Below are positions 54,039-61,968 of a stretch of 64,000 nucleotides of DNA, piece by piece. Source of the stretch: UA16 sp002292325 (GTDB taxonomy: Bacteria; Bacteroidota; Bacteroidia; Flavobacteriales_D; Sanyastnellaceae). The notes under the pieces were generated by a model. The model had not been told where the DNA came from. It saw only the letters and a program-made list of their open reading frames with translations, and did no database searches. The first letter of the stretch is position 1; the number at the start of each line of letters is the position of its first letter. The position numbers and the translations under genes were made by a program. The stretch spans positions 1 through 64,000 of the forward strand of contig CALSRC010000005.1 in NCBI GenBank assembly GCA_943788645.1, written 5' to 3'.

Positions 54039-56342
54039 ATGAGCGAAGATACTCAGCAACCAGAAGAGCAAGCAGAAAATACTGCAGCTCCCCAGGCCGA
54101 AACAACGCCTGAAACCACCGAAACAAAAGAACCAAAGCCAGAAGCGGTAGAAGCCGTTGAGGAGGAAACAACCGATGAAGCTCCAGTCGAGCCATTTGTT
54201 GTTCTCACCGAACGCCCTGCGCTTGCTGAACCCGGTGAATTTGATTGGGACGCATTCGAAACTGACCTAGACGAATACGATGCTTCAGAAAGGAAAGAAC
54301 TGGAGACGACGTATGAAGATTCGTTGACCTTAATTAAGGAAAAAGAGGTCGTGGATGGAACCATCGTTACGATCACCAAAAAAGAGGTGGTTGTCAACAT
54401 TGGCTACAAATCCGAAGGCATCGTCAACGCCAGTGAATTCCGATACAATCCAGATTTGAAAGAAGGGGACATTGTTCCGATTTTCATCGAAAGACAAGAA
54501 GACAAAAATGGTCAACTTGTAGTATCGCATCGAACGGCCCGCATCTTTAGCGCTTGGGACAAAATCAACGAGGCGAAAGAAAATGACATCATCATTCAGG
54601 GTGATGTCAAATGCAGAACGAAAGGTGGCTTGATCGTTGATGTTTTCGGAATCGAAGCATTCTTACCTGGTTCACAAGTGGATGTTAAGCCAATTCGAGA
54701 TTTTGACGTCTACGTCGGGAAACAAATGGACTTCAAGGTTGTCAAGATCAATCAGGAATTCAAAAACGTAGTTGTCTCACACAAAGCCTTGATCGAAGCG
54801 GAACTCGAAGAGCAGAAGCGCGTTATTATCGGAGGCCTCGAGAAGGGACAAGTCCTCGAAGGAACCGTCAAGAACATCACGTCATATGGTGTCTTTGTAG
54901 ATCTGGGAGGCATCGATGGATTGGTACACATCACAGATATGTCATGGGGCCGAGTCAATCACCCAGAAGAATTAGTCGAATTGGATCAGCAACTCAATGT
55001 TGTCATCCTCGATTTTGATGACGACAAGAGGAGAATCGCATTGGGAATGAAGCAATTGACTGCTCACCCTTGGGATTCCATGACGGAAGACCTCGTCGAA
55101 GGAGCACGCATCAAAGGAAAGGTTGTTGTCATCGCTGATTATGGTGCCTTCGTTGAGATTGCACCAGGTGTCGAAGGATTATTGCATGTTTCTGAAATGA
55201 GCTGGTCTCAGCACCTCAGAAGCGCTCAGGATTTCCTAAGTGTTGGCGACGACATTGAATGCCTCATTTTGAACATTGACCGTGAAGAGCGCAAAATGTC
55301 ACTTGGACTCAAGCAACTCAAACAAGACCCTTGGGCTGAGATTGACCAACGATACCCTGTAAATTCAAAGCAGAAAGGAATCGTTCGGAACTTCACCAAC
55401 TTCGGTTTGTTTGTGGAATTGGAAGAAGGCATCGATGGACTTGTGCACATCTCAGATTTGAGCTGGAGCAAGAAAATCAAGCATCCTTCTGAATTCTGCA
55501 GCGTGAACGACGAAATTGAAGTCGTCGTTCTTGAATTGGACAAGGAGAATCGCCGAATGAGTCTCGGACACAAACAATTGGAAGAAAATCCTTGGGAAGT
55601 GTTTGAAACCATCTTTGCTGTTGGCTCGAAGCACACCGGAACTGTGCTCAAAGCTGAGGGGAACAACGCTATCGTATCACTGCCATATGGTCTCGAAGGT
55701 TCATGCCATTCCAAGCATTTGAACAAAGAGGACGGTACCGCGATAGCAGTCGATGAATCTGCTGATTTTGTAGTTCTTGAATTCAACCGTAACGCAAAGC
55801 GCATTACTGTAAGTCACACGCGTACTTTTGAAGAAGCACCGCAAGCTACAGCCGCACCTTCCAAGGAGCGGAAACCACGTTCAGGTGGAGGAAATAACCG
55901 CATGATGAATGAGGTTAACTCCAATGTAGAACGCAGTACGTTTGGCGACTTCGATGTTCTAAGCGCGCTAAAAGAACAAATGGATGGTGGGGAAGATCAG
56001 CCTGAACAGGTTGCAGAAGCTCCAGCAAAAGCGGCAGAAAAAACAGAAGAAAAAGCAGCTCCAGAAGCTCAAGCCGACGCTCCAGTTGAAGACACTGCTC
56101 CGGCAGAAGAGATTGAAACGGAGGACGCGTCTGACGAAAAGCCTGCTGCTCAGGAACCTGCTGCTAAGAAGCCTGCTGCTAAGAAAGCTGCTGCTAAGAA
56201 ACTGCTGCTAAGAAGCCTGCTGCTAAGAAGCCTGCTGCTAAGAAAGCCTGCTGCTAAGAAGCCTGCTGCTAAGAAGCCTGCTGCAAAAAAAGCACCAGCT
56301 AAGTCGAAGAAAGCAGACGACGCTGAAGCTCCTGAGTCTTAA
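54039..56342 (+). CDS. rpsA: 30S ribosomal protein S1 with histone-H1-like C-terminal tail
   Basis: 767 residues. An acidic N-terminal extension of about 90 residues precedes six S1 RNA-binding domains; the clearest are YGVFVDLGGIDGLVHITDMS, YGAFVEIAPGVEGLLHVSEM and FGLFVELEEGIDGLVHISDL. The first two are the degenerate ribosome-binding type. After the last domain comes an acidic/alanine linker, then a repeated Lys-Pro-Ala-Ala tail coded by 15-base repeats. Within it, bases 56202-56243 are read out of frame (Leu-Leu-Leu-Arg-Ser repeats) between a one-base loss near 56201 and a one-base gain near 56244. S1 brings mRNA to the 30S subunit. The leader has its own promoter and hairpins, and a terminator follows. 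Confidence 0.93.
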   Translation: MSEDTQQPEEQAENTAAPQAETTPETTETKEPKPEAVEAVEEETTDEAPVEPFVVLTERPALAEPGEFDWDAFETDLDEYDASERKELETTYEDSLTLIKEKEVVDGTIVTITKKEVVVNIGYKSEGIVNASEFRYNPDLKEGDIVPIFIERQEDKNGQLVVSHRTARIFSAWDKINEAKENDIIIQGDVKCRTKGGLIVDVFGIEAFLPGSQVDVKPIRDFDVYVGKQMDFKVVKINQEFKNVVVSHKALIEAELEEQKRVIIGGLEKGQVLEGTVKNITSYGVFVDLGGIDGLVHITDMSWGRVNHPEELVELDQQLNVVILDFDDDKRRIALGMKQLTAHPWDSMTEDLVEGARIKGKVVVIADYGAFVEIAPGVEGLLHVSEMSWSQHLRSAQDFLSVGDDIECLILNIDREERKMSLGLKQLKQDPWAEIDQRYPVNSKQKGIVRNFTNFGLFVELEEGIDGLVHISDLSWSKKIKHPSEFCSVNDEIEVVVLELDKENRRMSLGHKQLEENPWEVFETIFAVGSKHTGTVLKAEGNNAIVSLPYGLEGSCHSKHLNKEDGTAIAVDESADFVVLEFNRNAKRITVSHTRTFEEAPQATAAPSKERKPRSGGGNNRMMNEVNSNVERSTFGDFDVLSALKEQMDGGEDQPEQVAEAPAKAAEKTEEKAAPEAQADAPVEDTAPAEEIETEDASDEKPAAQEPAAKKPAAKKAAAKKLLLRSLLLRSLLLRKPAAKKPAAKKPAAKKAPAKSKKADDAEAPES
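56154..56283 (+). repeat. 15-base repeats coding the Lys/Ala/Pro tail of S1
   Basis: About nine copies of CCTGCTGCTAAGAAG or a close variant. Two single-base differences put the central copies in another frame. Confidence 0.85.
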
Positions 56343-56364
56343 AGTGACTGCTGAATATGCTTGA

Positions 56365-56394
56365 AAAAAGGGAAACCAGATGGTTTCCCTTTTT
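56365..56394 (+). terminator. terminator of rpsA
   Basis: AAAAAGGGAAACCA and TGGTTTCCCTTTTT form a near-perfect stem with a 2-base centre, followed by CTTT. It ends 10 bases before the pyrR -7 element. Confidence 0.85.
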
Positions 56395-56403
56395 CTTTCC
56401 CCG

Positions 56404-56411
56404 TATCTTTG
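56404..56411 (+). promoter_or_regulatory. -7 promoter element immediately before pyrR
   Basis: TATCTTTG matches TAnnTTTG exactly and lies 6 bases before the pyrR ATG, so the transcript would be leaderless or nearly so. Confidence 0.55.
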
Positions 56412-56417
56412 CAACCG

Positions 56418-56963
56418 ATGGTGTCTCAAACCCTCATGGATGAAGCTCAATTTGAGCGGGTCATTGACCGGCTAACGCATCAGCTGTTAGAGCATCATGA
56501 TTTTTCAAATACAGACTTAGTTGGCTTGCAACCAAGGGGATATTGGTTTGCGAAAATCATTCAACAGCGGCTTCAAGACATCCTGAAAAAACCCATATGT
56601 TGCGGCGGTCTAGATGTCACGTTTCATCGAGATGATTTCCGAAGAAGGGAAAATCCAATCTCTCCTTCTTTAACGGAAATGCCTTTTCTGATTGAAGGCC
56701 GAAATGTTATTATGATCGATGATGTTTTGTTCACAGGAAGGACCATTCGAGCGGGCCTGGACGCGCTTCTTGCCCATGGCCGTCCATCTTCCGTCAAGCT
56801 CCTCGTCCTCGTTGATCGGCGTTTTCAACGTGAATTGCCCATTGAACCACAGTTCATAGGCAAATCCATTGACAGCATTGACTATCAATACGTGAAGGTC
56901 ATCACGGACGATAAAGGCGGATCATGTCGTGTTATGCTCTACAATGAAAAACCGCATGAATAA
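56418..56963 (+). CDS. pyrR: PyrR, pyrimidine regulatory protein / uracil phosphoribosyltransferase
   Basis: 181 residues from ATG 56418; upstream in-frame codons lie inside the rpsA terminator. The PRPP-binding loop is VIMIDDVLFTGRTIRAGLDA, and the family-specific DLVGLQPRGYWFAKII and LDVTFHRDDFRRRENP match PyrR. It can make UMP from uracil and, in Firmicutes, binds leader RNA to attenuate pyr operons. The promoter element here leaves no room for an attenuator leader, so RNA control at this locus is doubtful. The start of pyrB lies inside its 3' end. Confidence 0.92.
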   Translation: MVSQTLMDEAQFERVIDRLTHQLLEHHDFSNTDLVGLQPRGYWFAKIIQQRLQDILKKPICCGGLDVTFHRDDFRRRENPISPSLTEMPFLIEGRNVIMIDDVLFTGRTIRAGLDALLAHGRPSSVKLLVLVDRRFQRELPIEPQFIGKSIDSIDYQYVKVITDDKGGSCRVMLYNEKPHE

Positions 56964-57888
56964 CCTATCCGTGCGTCATTTAACCGGAATACAAGGTCTT
57001 CGTGAAAACGACGTCAACTTAATATTTCAGGCTGCTAAGGAATTCAAGGAGGTCATCAATCGCCCCATCAAAAAAGTGCCTTCTCTTCGGGACTTGACCA
57101 TAGCGAATCTTTTTTTTGAAAACTCAACCCGCACCAGACTTTCCTTTGAGCTTGCAGAGAAAAGACTCAGTGCGGATGTGGTTAGTTTTTCTGCAGGCAG
57201 CAGTTCGGTCAAAAAAGGAGAAACACTCGTAGACACGGTCAACAATATCCTTGCCATGAAGGTGGATCTTGTGGTCATGCGGCACCCGCATCCTGGAGCT
57301 CCGCAATACCTCGCAAGCAAAGTCAATACCATTGTAATTAATGCGGGAGACGGCACCCATGAGCACCCGACACAAGCCTTGTTGGATGCATTCAGCTTAC
57401 AGGAAAGATTGGGGACCTTGGTCAATAAGAACATCGCCATTGTAGGGGATATACGGCACTCGCGAGTAGCTATAAGCAATATTTTGTGCCTCAAACTACT
57501 CGGAGCCAACGTGCGTGTATGTGGGCCTAAGACGTTAATCCCCAAGCACATTGCTTCCATGGGTGTGGAGGTCAGTCATGACCTCGATGAAACCTTAGCC
57601 TGGTGCGACGTCGCTAATATGCTTCGCATTCAACAGGAAAGGCAAGAGAGCCAAGGCGTTTCTTATTTCCCCTCGCTTCGAGAGTATGCATCTACTTTCG
57701 GATTAAATAAAAACCGACTGGATCGGCTCGATCATGAGATTACCATCATGCATCCAGGCCCCATTAATCGAGGAGTAGAAATAACCAGTGATGTTGCGGA
57801 TAGCCAACACGCGATCATTTTGGATCAAGTTGAAAATGGAGTAGCGATCCGAATGGCCGTTTTGTATTTGCTTGCCTCTCAGCAGTAA
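56944..57888 (+). CDS. pyrB: aspartate carbamoyltransferase catalytic subunit
   Basis: About 314 residues from ATG 56944 (or 56956), overlapping the last 20 bases of pyrR. Carbamoyl-phosphate binding is shown by FFENSTRTRLSFELA, aspartate and catalytic residues by SSVKKGETLVDT, MRHPHPGAP and HPTQALLDAFSL, and the closing MHPGPINRGVEI is standard. It performs the first committed step of pyrimidine synthesis. No pyrI regulatory subunit is beside it. Confidence 0.95.
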   Translation: MKNRMNNLSVRHLTGIQGLRENDVNLIFQAAKEFKEVINRPIKKVPSLRDLTIANLFFENSTRTRLSFELAEKRLSADVVSFSAGSSSVKKGETLVDTVNNILAMKVDLVVMRHPHPGAPQYLASKVNTIVINAGDGTHEHPTQALLDAFSLQERLGTLVNKNIAIVGDIRHSRVAISNILCLKLLGANVRVCGPKTLIPKHIASMGVEVSHDLDETLAWCDVANMLRIQQERQESQGVSYFPSLREYASTFGLNKNRLDRLDHEITIMHPGPINRGVEITSDVADSQHAIILDQVENGVAIRMAVLYLLASQQ

Positions 57889-57931
57889 AACGGTTTGACT
57901 TTCTTCTATATTTACAGCATACAATCGATTC

Positions 57932-58318
57932 ATGAAGTTTTCTACAGAAATCCGCGATCAAATCGCAATTGTGACGTCGCACGTTGAGAAACTAGACGCT
58001 CTCCATGCACCCGAATTGAAAGGGGAATTAGTTCAACTAGCAAAAGAAGGCATACTGCACATCATACTGGATATGAGTGAATCACGGTACTGTGACAGCT
58101 CTGGCTTAAGTGCCGTTTTAATCGGGAACCGCTTATGCCGGGATGCTGAAGGGAGTTTTATTCTCGCTGGTTTACAGCCATCGGTTGAGAAGCTCGTTCA
58201 GATTAGTCAACTCGATAAAGTATTAAACATAGTTCCAACTGCTTCTGAAGCCTATGATTTCATGGTCATGATGATTACAGAAGCCGAACTCGGATCCGAT
58301 CAAAAAGGAGCCGAATAA
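57932..58318 (+). CDS. STAS-domain anti-sigma factor antagonist-like protein
   Basis: 128 residues. The STAS fold is seen in IAIVTSHVEKLDALHAPELK, the strand-loop-helix ILDMSESRYCDSSGLSAVLI with the phosphorylatable Ser in DSSGL, and the helix pair after GLQPSVEKLVQI. In SpoIIAA-type switches this Ser is phosphorylated by an anti-sigma kinase. No such kinase or sigma factor is next to it. RNase Z lies downstream past one cargo gene, a neighbourhood seen in other Bacteroidota. Confidence 0.88.
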   Translation: MKFSTEIRDQIAIVTSHVEKLDALHAPELKGELVQLAKEGILHIILDMSESRYCDSSGLSAVLIGNRLCRDAEGSFILAGLQPSVEKLVQISQLDKVLNIVPTASEAYDFMVMMITEAELGSDQKGAE

Positions 58319-58341
58319 CCCTTCAATTCAAAACAACACCC

Positions 58342-59121
58342 ATGCGTTATCTAACTTCCCTCTTAATGTGCTTTGTCACATTAGCTTTGTCTGCACAATG
58401 CGAAGCTGACTTTGATTTCGGTGAAGCTGAATGGGGTGCATCGCCAGATGCCAATGCAGGAGAGCAGTTTGACACTGCTTATGTAGACCTGCCCTATGCA
58501 GATGTTTTCCATGTACTCGTACCAGTTGATGCTTCTGCCATAGACCCGGCCTTTCCATTGCCACTCGATTCTGTTCTGCTGGTTGGCGTGACACTGGTTG
58601 ACACGGTATCCATGGAGACTTACACCTTGAATGACGTAGGTTTAGATATTGTCTGCAACAACCTTGGAAGTTCGCCAAATCCTTGCACATTGATAGCCGG
58701 CGCGCAATATTGCGCTTCATTAGAGGGCACGCCAACAACTGGAGGTGTTTATCAAATGAGCTTGGAGGTGGAAGCATGGGTTACCGTTTTTGGAGTTGGT
58801 GTAGCTCAGCCCTATGTCTTCTCGGGATATATTCTAGACATCGTCGGAGAATCATCTGGAAATGATACGCCCGAAACGAGTACCGCTCAATGGTCCATGT
58901 TCCCAAATCCGGCAGACGAAACCGTCGTGATACAAGGGTTATCTGCCAATGCCCGCGTCCAAGCCTTTAATATTGCAGGCCAAGAACTGTCTTTGCCGCA
59001 TGTCAACACCACTGCATCAACGGTCTCATTGAACACTCAAGGGTGGAACAATGGTCTCTTCTTTATAGTGGTATCGACAGGTGACGAGGTGCATACGCGA
59101 CGGATCCTCATCCAACACTAA
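58342..59121 (+). CDS. T9SS type A sorted secreted protein
   Basis: 259 residues. The signal peptide is YLTSLLMCFVTLALSAQ. A beta-rich domain of about 165 residues follows with three or four cysteines (CEADFDFGEAEWG, DIVCNNLGSSPNPCTLIAGA), then a T9SS type A domain (WSMFPNPADETVVIQGLS ... WNNGLFFIVVSTGDEVHTRR). The function is unknown; the sorting domain says surface or secreted. It sits between the STAS gene and RNase Z, 23 bases from each. Confidence 0.82.
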   Translation: MRYLTSLLMCFVTLALSAQCEADFDFGEAEWGASPDANAGEQFDTAYVDLPYADVFHVLVPVDASAIDPAFPLPLDSVLLVGVTLVDTVSMETYTLNDVGLDIVCNNLGSSPNPCTLIAGAQYCASLEGTPTTGGVYQMSLEVEAWVTVFGVGVAQPYVFSGYILDIVGESSGNDTPETSTAQWSMFPNPADETVVIQGLSANARVQAFNIAGQELSLPHVNTTASTVSLNTQGWNNGLFFIVVSTGDEVHTRRILIQH

Positions 59122-59145
59122 AAGTCGTCGGAAGGCAAGAGCAGG

Positions 59146-60093
59146 TTGCGATTTGAAATCGTCATTTTAGGCTGTGGTGCGGCAACGCCAACGTTGCGCC
59201 ATAGCCCTACGTCTCAGGCCATTAATTGGGATGGACGATGGATCCTCGTTGACGCCGGAGAAGGCGTTCAATTGGGGCTTCGGAAGTACCACATCCCACT
59301 GCAGAAAATAGAAGCTGTGTGCATATCGCATATGCACGGTGATCATGTTCTTGGCTTGCCCGGACTCTTGGGGAGCATGAATCTATTTGGGCGAACAACC
59401 CCACTCAGTCTCTACGGACCAGCTGATCTTGAAAAGTTCGTAAGACAGGTGCTGGAATCGACTGAAACCTACGTCAGGTATCCTCTGAACTTTCACGTAA
59501 ATTCTGGAGATGCATGCAGCCCCATCCTGGAATGGAGGGATTGCAAAGTAGAAAGCGTTCCAGTTAGACACCGTATTCCTGCGTTTGGGTATGTTTTTGA
59601 ATACAATCCTACAGTTCGAAACATCCATAAAGAGGTCATTTTGAAAAAGAAACTGCAGCGATCTGAGATTTTGCGACTCAAGTCGGGAAAGGACGTTACA
59701 CGAAAATCGGGCCAAACCATTCTCGTAAAGGATGCATGTTTACCTCCGAAATCTTCACTTAAATATGTTTTCAGCGGAGATACAGCACCGTGCGATGAAC
59801 TGATCGATGCTTCAAAATATGCGGATGTTCTTTACCACGAAGCCACCTTCATGGACATTCTCAAAGAAACAGCAAAAAAAACCGGACACACTACAGCTCT
59901 GCAGGCTGGAAATATTGCACGCGAAGCAGAAGTAAGCCGGCTGGTGATCGGGCACTTATCGAGCAGGTACCGAGATGAACAATTGGTTCTAGATGAAGCC
60001 ACAAGCGTTTTCCCCAATAGCTGCCTCGCTCAAGAAGGGCTGCATTTTCGACTAAACCCGCAAACAAAGCGCACGGAAACTTATTTGGAATGA
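59146..60093 (+). CDS. rnz: ribonuclease Z
   Basis: 315 residues from a TTG start. The beta-lactamase-fold zinc motif is SHMHGDHVLGLPGLLGS, with further ligands in VFSGDTAPC, YHEATF and IGHLSSRY. This is the long bacterial RNase Z, which cleaves 3' trailers of tRNA precursors that lack an encoded CCA; the tRNA in this window lacks CCA, which fits. No earlier in-frame ATG exists. Confidence 0.94.
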   Translation: MRFEIVILGCGAATPTLRHSPTSQAINWDGRWILVDAGEGVQLGLRKYHIPLQKIEAVCISHMHGDHVLGLPGLLGSMNLFGRTTPLSLYGPADLEKFVRQVLESTETYVRYPLNFHVNSGDACSPILEWRDCKVESVPVRHRIPAFGYVFEYNPTVRNIHKEVILKKKLQRSEILRLKSGKDVTRKSGQTILVKDACLPPKSSLKYVFSGDTAPCDELIDASKYADVLYHEATFMDILKETAKKTGHTTALQAGNIAREAEVSRLVIGHLSSRYRDEQLVLDEATSVFPNSCLAQEGLHFRLNPQTKRTETYLE

Positions 60094-60112
60094 GTCTTAA
60101 TAGCTAAGTTTG
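60084..60112 (+). promoter_or_regulatory. promoter of the LuxR-type regulator, leaderless layout
   Basis: TTTG at 60084-60087, 17 bases, then TAAGTTTG at 60105-60112. The start codon is 7 bases further, so transcription would begin at or next to the ATG. Confidence 0.65.
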
Positions 60113-60119
60113 CAACGCA

Positions 60120-60794
60120 ATGTCCAAACGCGTCGTCATAGCAGATAGCAGTCCCGTATTTCGATACGGATTAAGCCAAATATTGGAGAATCAAAAAGGC
60201 TTTCAGATCGCTTCTCATTTTGAATCTGGAGAGGAATTGGAACGTTGGCTCAACGTCAACGAAGCGGACTTGATCATCATCGATTGTTTAGCACCAAATT
60301 TTAGCGTGGACAACGTACTCGCTTGTCAACGGCTCAGACCAGGAGTCAAAATGCTAGCCATCACCTCTTCGCACAGCGGACAAAGCATTGTTCATGCGCT
60401 CCGTGCTGGAATTACCAGCTATGTCAAAAAGGATTGTAGCATGGAGGAAGTGGTCGAGGCCATAGAAGAAACCAGCAATGGCGGCACTTTTTTTTGCGGA
60501 CAAATCTTAGCTGCAATTAAAGCAGATAGCATCGAAGTTAACGACCTTGAAGTGGCCAACGCAAGTTGTGACCCTGTTCTTCTAACGGACCGAGAAATCG
60601 AAGTATTGACGCTTATTTCCGAGGGGTTAACCAATGTCCAAATAGCGGAGAAGCTGTTTCTTTCGAGTCATACGGTCAATACGCACAGGAAGAACATCAT
60701 GCAGAAACTTCGTGTCAACAACACCGCCTCCATGGTCATGTATGCCGTGAAATCAGGTTTCGTAAGTCCCAACCGTTTCTTGTTTCACCAGTGA
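60120..60794 (+). CDS. NarL/LuxR-family response regulator
   Basis: 224 residues. The receiver domain (1-120) has the phosphoacceptor Asp in DLIIIDCLAPN, Thr in LAITSSHS and Lys in SYVKKDCS. The N-terminal acidic pair is reduced to one (IADSSP instead of the usual IDDHP). A LuxR helix-turn-helix follows (LTDREIEVLTLISEGLTNVQ, SSHTVNTHRKNIMQKL). No histidine kinase is adjacent. It is a single-gene unit with a strong promoter. Confidence 0.92.
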   Translation: MSKRVVIADSSPVFRYGLSQILENQKGFQIASHFESGEELERWLNVNEADLIIIDCLAPNFSVDNVLACQRLRPGVKMLAITSSHSGQSIVHALRAGITSYVKKDCSMEEVVEAIEETSNGGTFFCGQILAAIKADSIEVNDLEVANASCDPVLLTDREIEVLTLISEGLTNVQIAEKLFLSSHTVNTHRKNIMQKLRVNNTASMVMYAVKSGFVSPNRFLFHQ

Positions 60795-60897
60795 ACTCAG
60801 TCCGTTAAATGAGGCGAAATTTTCGCGCTCATTTGGACAATGGTCAAGGAAATGCGAACTTCGCTAGAAGATAATTCATAGTTTACTGAATATCAAC

Positions 60898-61968
60898 ATG
60901 ATAGAAACTTCTTCCTTTTTTGATATCCATCAAACAGAGACTTCACGTATCAGTCAGGTAGATTTTAACAACCTCGATTTTGGACGTGTATTCTCAGATC
61001 ACATGTTTGTGATGGAATACGAAAATGGCGCATGGCAAAGGGGTAAAATCGAACCTTATGGTCCGTTTACCATGAGCCCAGCATCGATGGTTTTCCACTA
61101 TGGACAGGCCATTTTTGAAGGTATGAAAGCATACAATACGGGTGATGGAGGCGTATCCATCTTCCGTCCAGGGAAAAACATAAATCGCTTCAATCTTTCC
61201 GCACGCAGAATGTGCATGCCAGAAGTTCCAGAAGATTTATTCATGGAAGCCCTAGCAACTTTGGTTGAATTGGATAAAGCTTGGGTGCCAACAGGAGATG
61301 ATGCAGCGCTCTATATCCGACCATTCATGATCGCAACGGACTCTTATGTGGGAGTCAAAGCCAGCGAAAAATATGCGTTTAGCATTTTCATGTGTCCTGT
61401 AGGCGCTTATTACAAGGGCAATGTTCGAGTAAAGGTCGAGCGTAAATACACCAGAGCAACTCCTGGTGGAACGGGGTATGCAAAAGCCGCAGGCAACTAT
61501 GCGGGTTCCTTGTATCCTTCCAAACTTGCTCGTGAAGAGGGCTACGACCAATTACTGTGGACCGATGCACACCACCACGAATTCATCGAAGAAAGCGGAA
61601 CAATGAACGCGATGTTCGTCATCGACGGTGTCCTCGTCTCACCTGCAACGAGCGATACCATCCTCGATGGTGTGACCCGAGATTCAGTTCTGCAACTCGC
61701 ACACGACCTCGATGTACCCGTTGAAATCCGCAAACTCAGTGTCACGGAACTCAGAACTGGATTGGAATCAGGTAAAGTAAAAGAAGCCTTTGGAGTCGGG
61801 ACAGCGGCTACAATTAAACCAATAAGCGAAATAGGAATAGACGGAATCAACTATCCCGTTCCTCATTCAAATTTCGCTGATTCCATTGGGAACACATTGC
61901 TTCGCGCCTTAGACAGCATACGTCGAGGTAATTCGGACGATCAACACGGGTGGAACATACCAGTTTGA
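60898..61968 (+). CDS. ilvE: branched-chain amino acid aminotransferase
   Basis: 356 residues, the length of the larger class IV (fold type IV) enzymes. FEGMKAYNTGDGGVSIFRPG, the GGTGYAKAAGNYAGSLYP region, the Glu of EESGTMNAMFVIDG, and GVTRDSVLQLA are conserved; the PLP lysine is in GYAKAAGNYA. It transaminates leucine, isoleucine and valine. The outer-membrane gene downstream overlaps its stop. Confidence 0.94.
   Translation: MIETSSFFDIHQTETSRISQVDFNNLDFGRVFSDHMFVMEYENGAWQRGKIEPYGPFTMSPASMVFHYGQAIFEGMKAYNTGDGGVSIFRPGKNINRFNLSARRMCMPEVPEDLFMEALATLVELDKAWVPTGDDAALYIRPFMIATDSYVGVKASEKYAFSIFMCPVGAYYKGNVRVKVERKYTRATPGGTGYAKAAGNYAGSLYPSKLAREEGYDQLLWTDAHHHEFIEESGTMNAMFVIDGVLVSPATSDTILDGVTRDSVLQLAHDLDVPVEIRKLSVTELRTGLESGKVKEAFGVGTAATIKPISEIGIDGINYPVPHSNFADSIGNTLLRALDSIRRGNSDDQHGWNIPV

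Noticed and set aside
57027..57560. 177-residue antisense open frame in pyrB
   Set aside because: Shadow of the well-conserved aspartate carbamoyltransferase frame; no recognisable domain.
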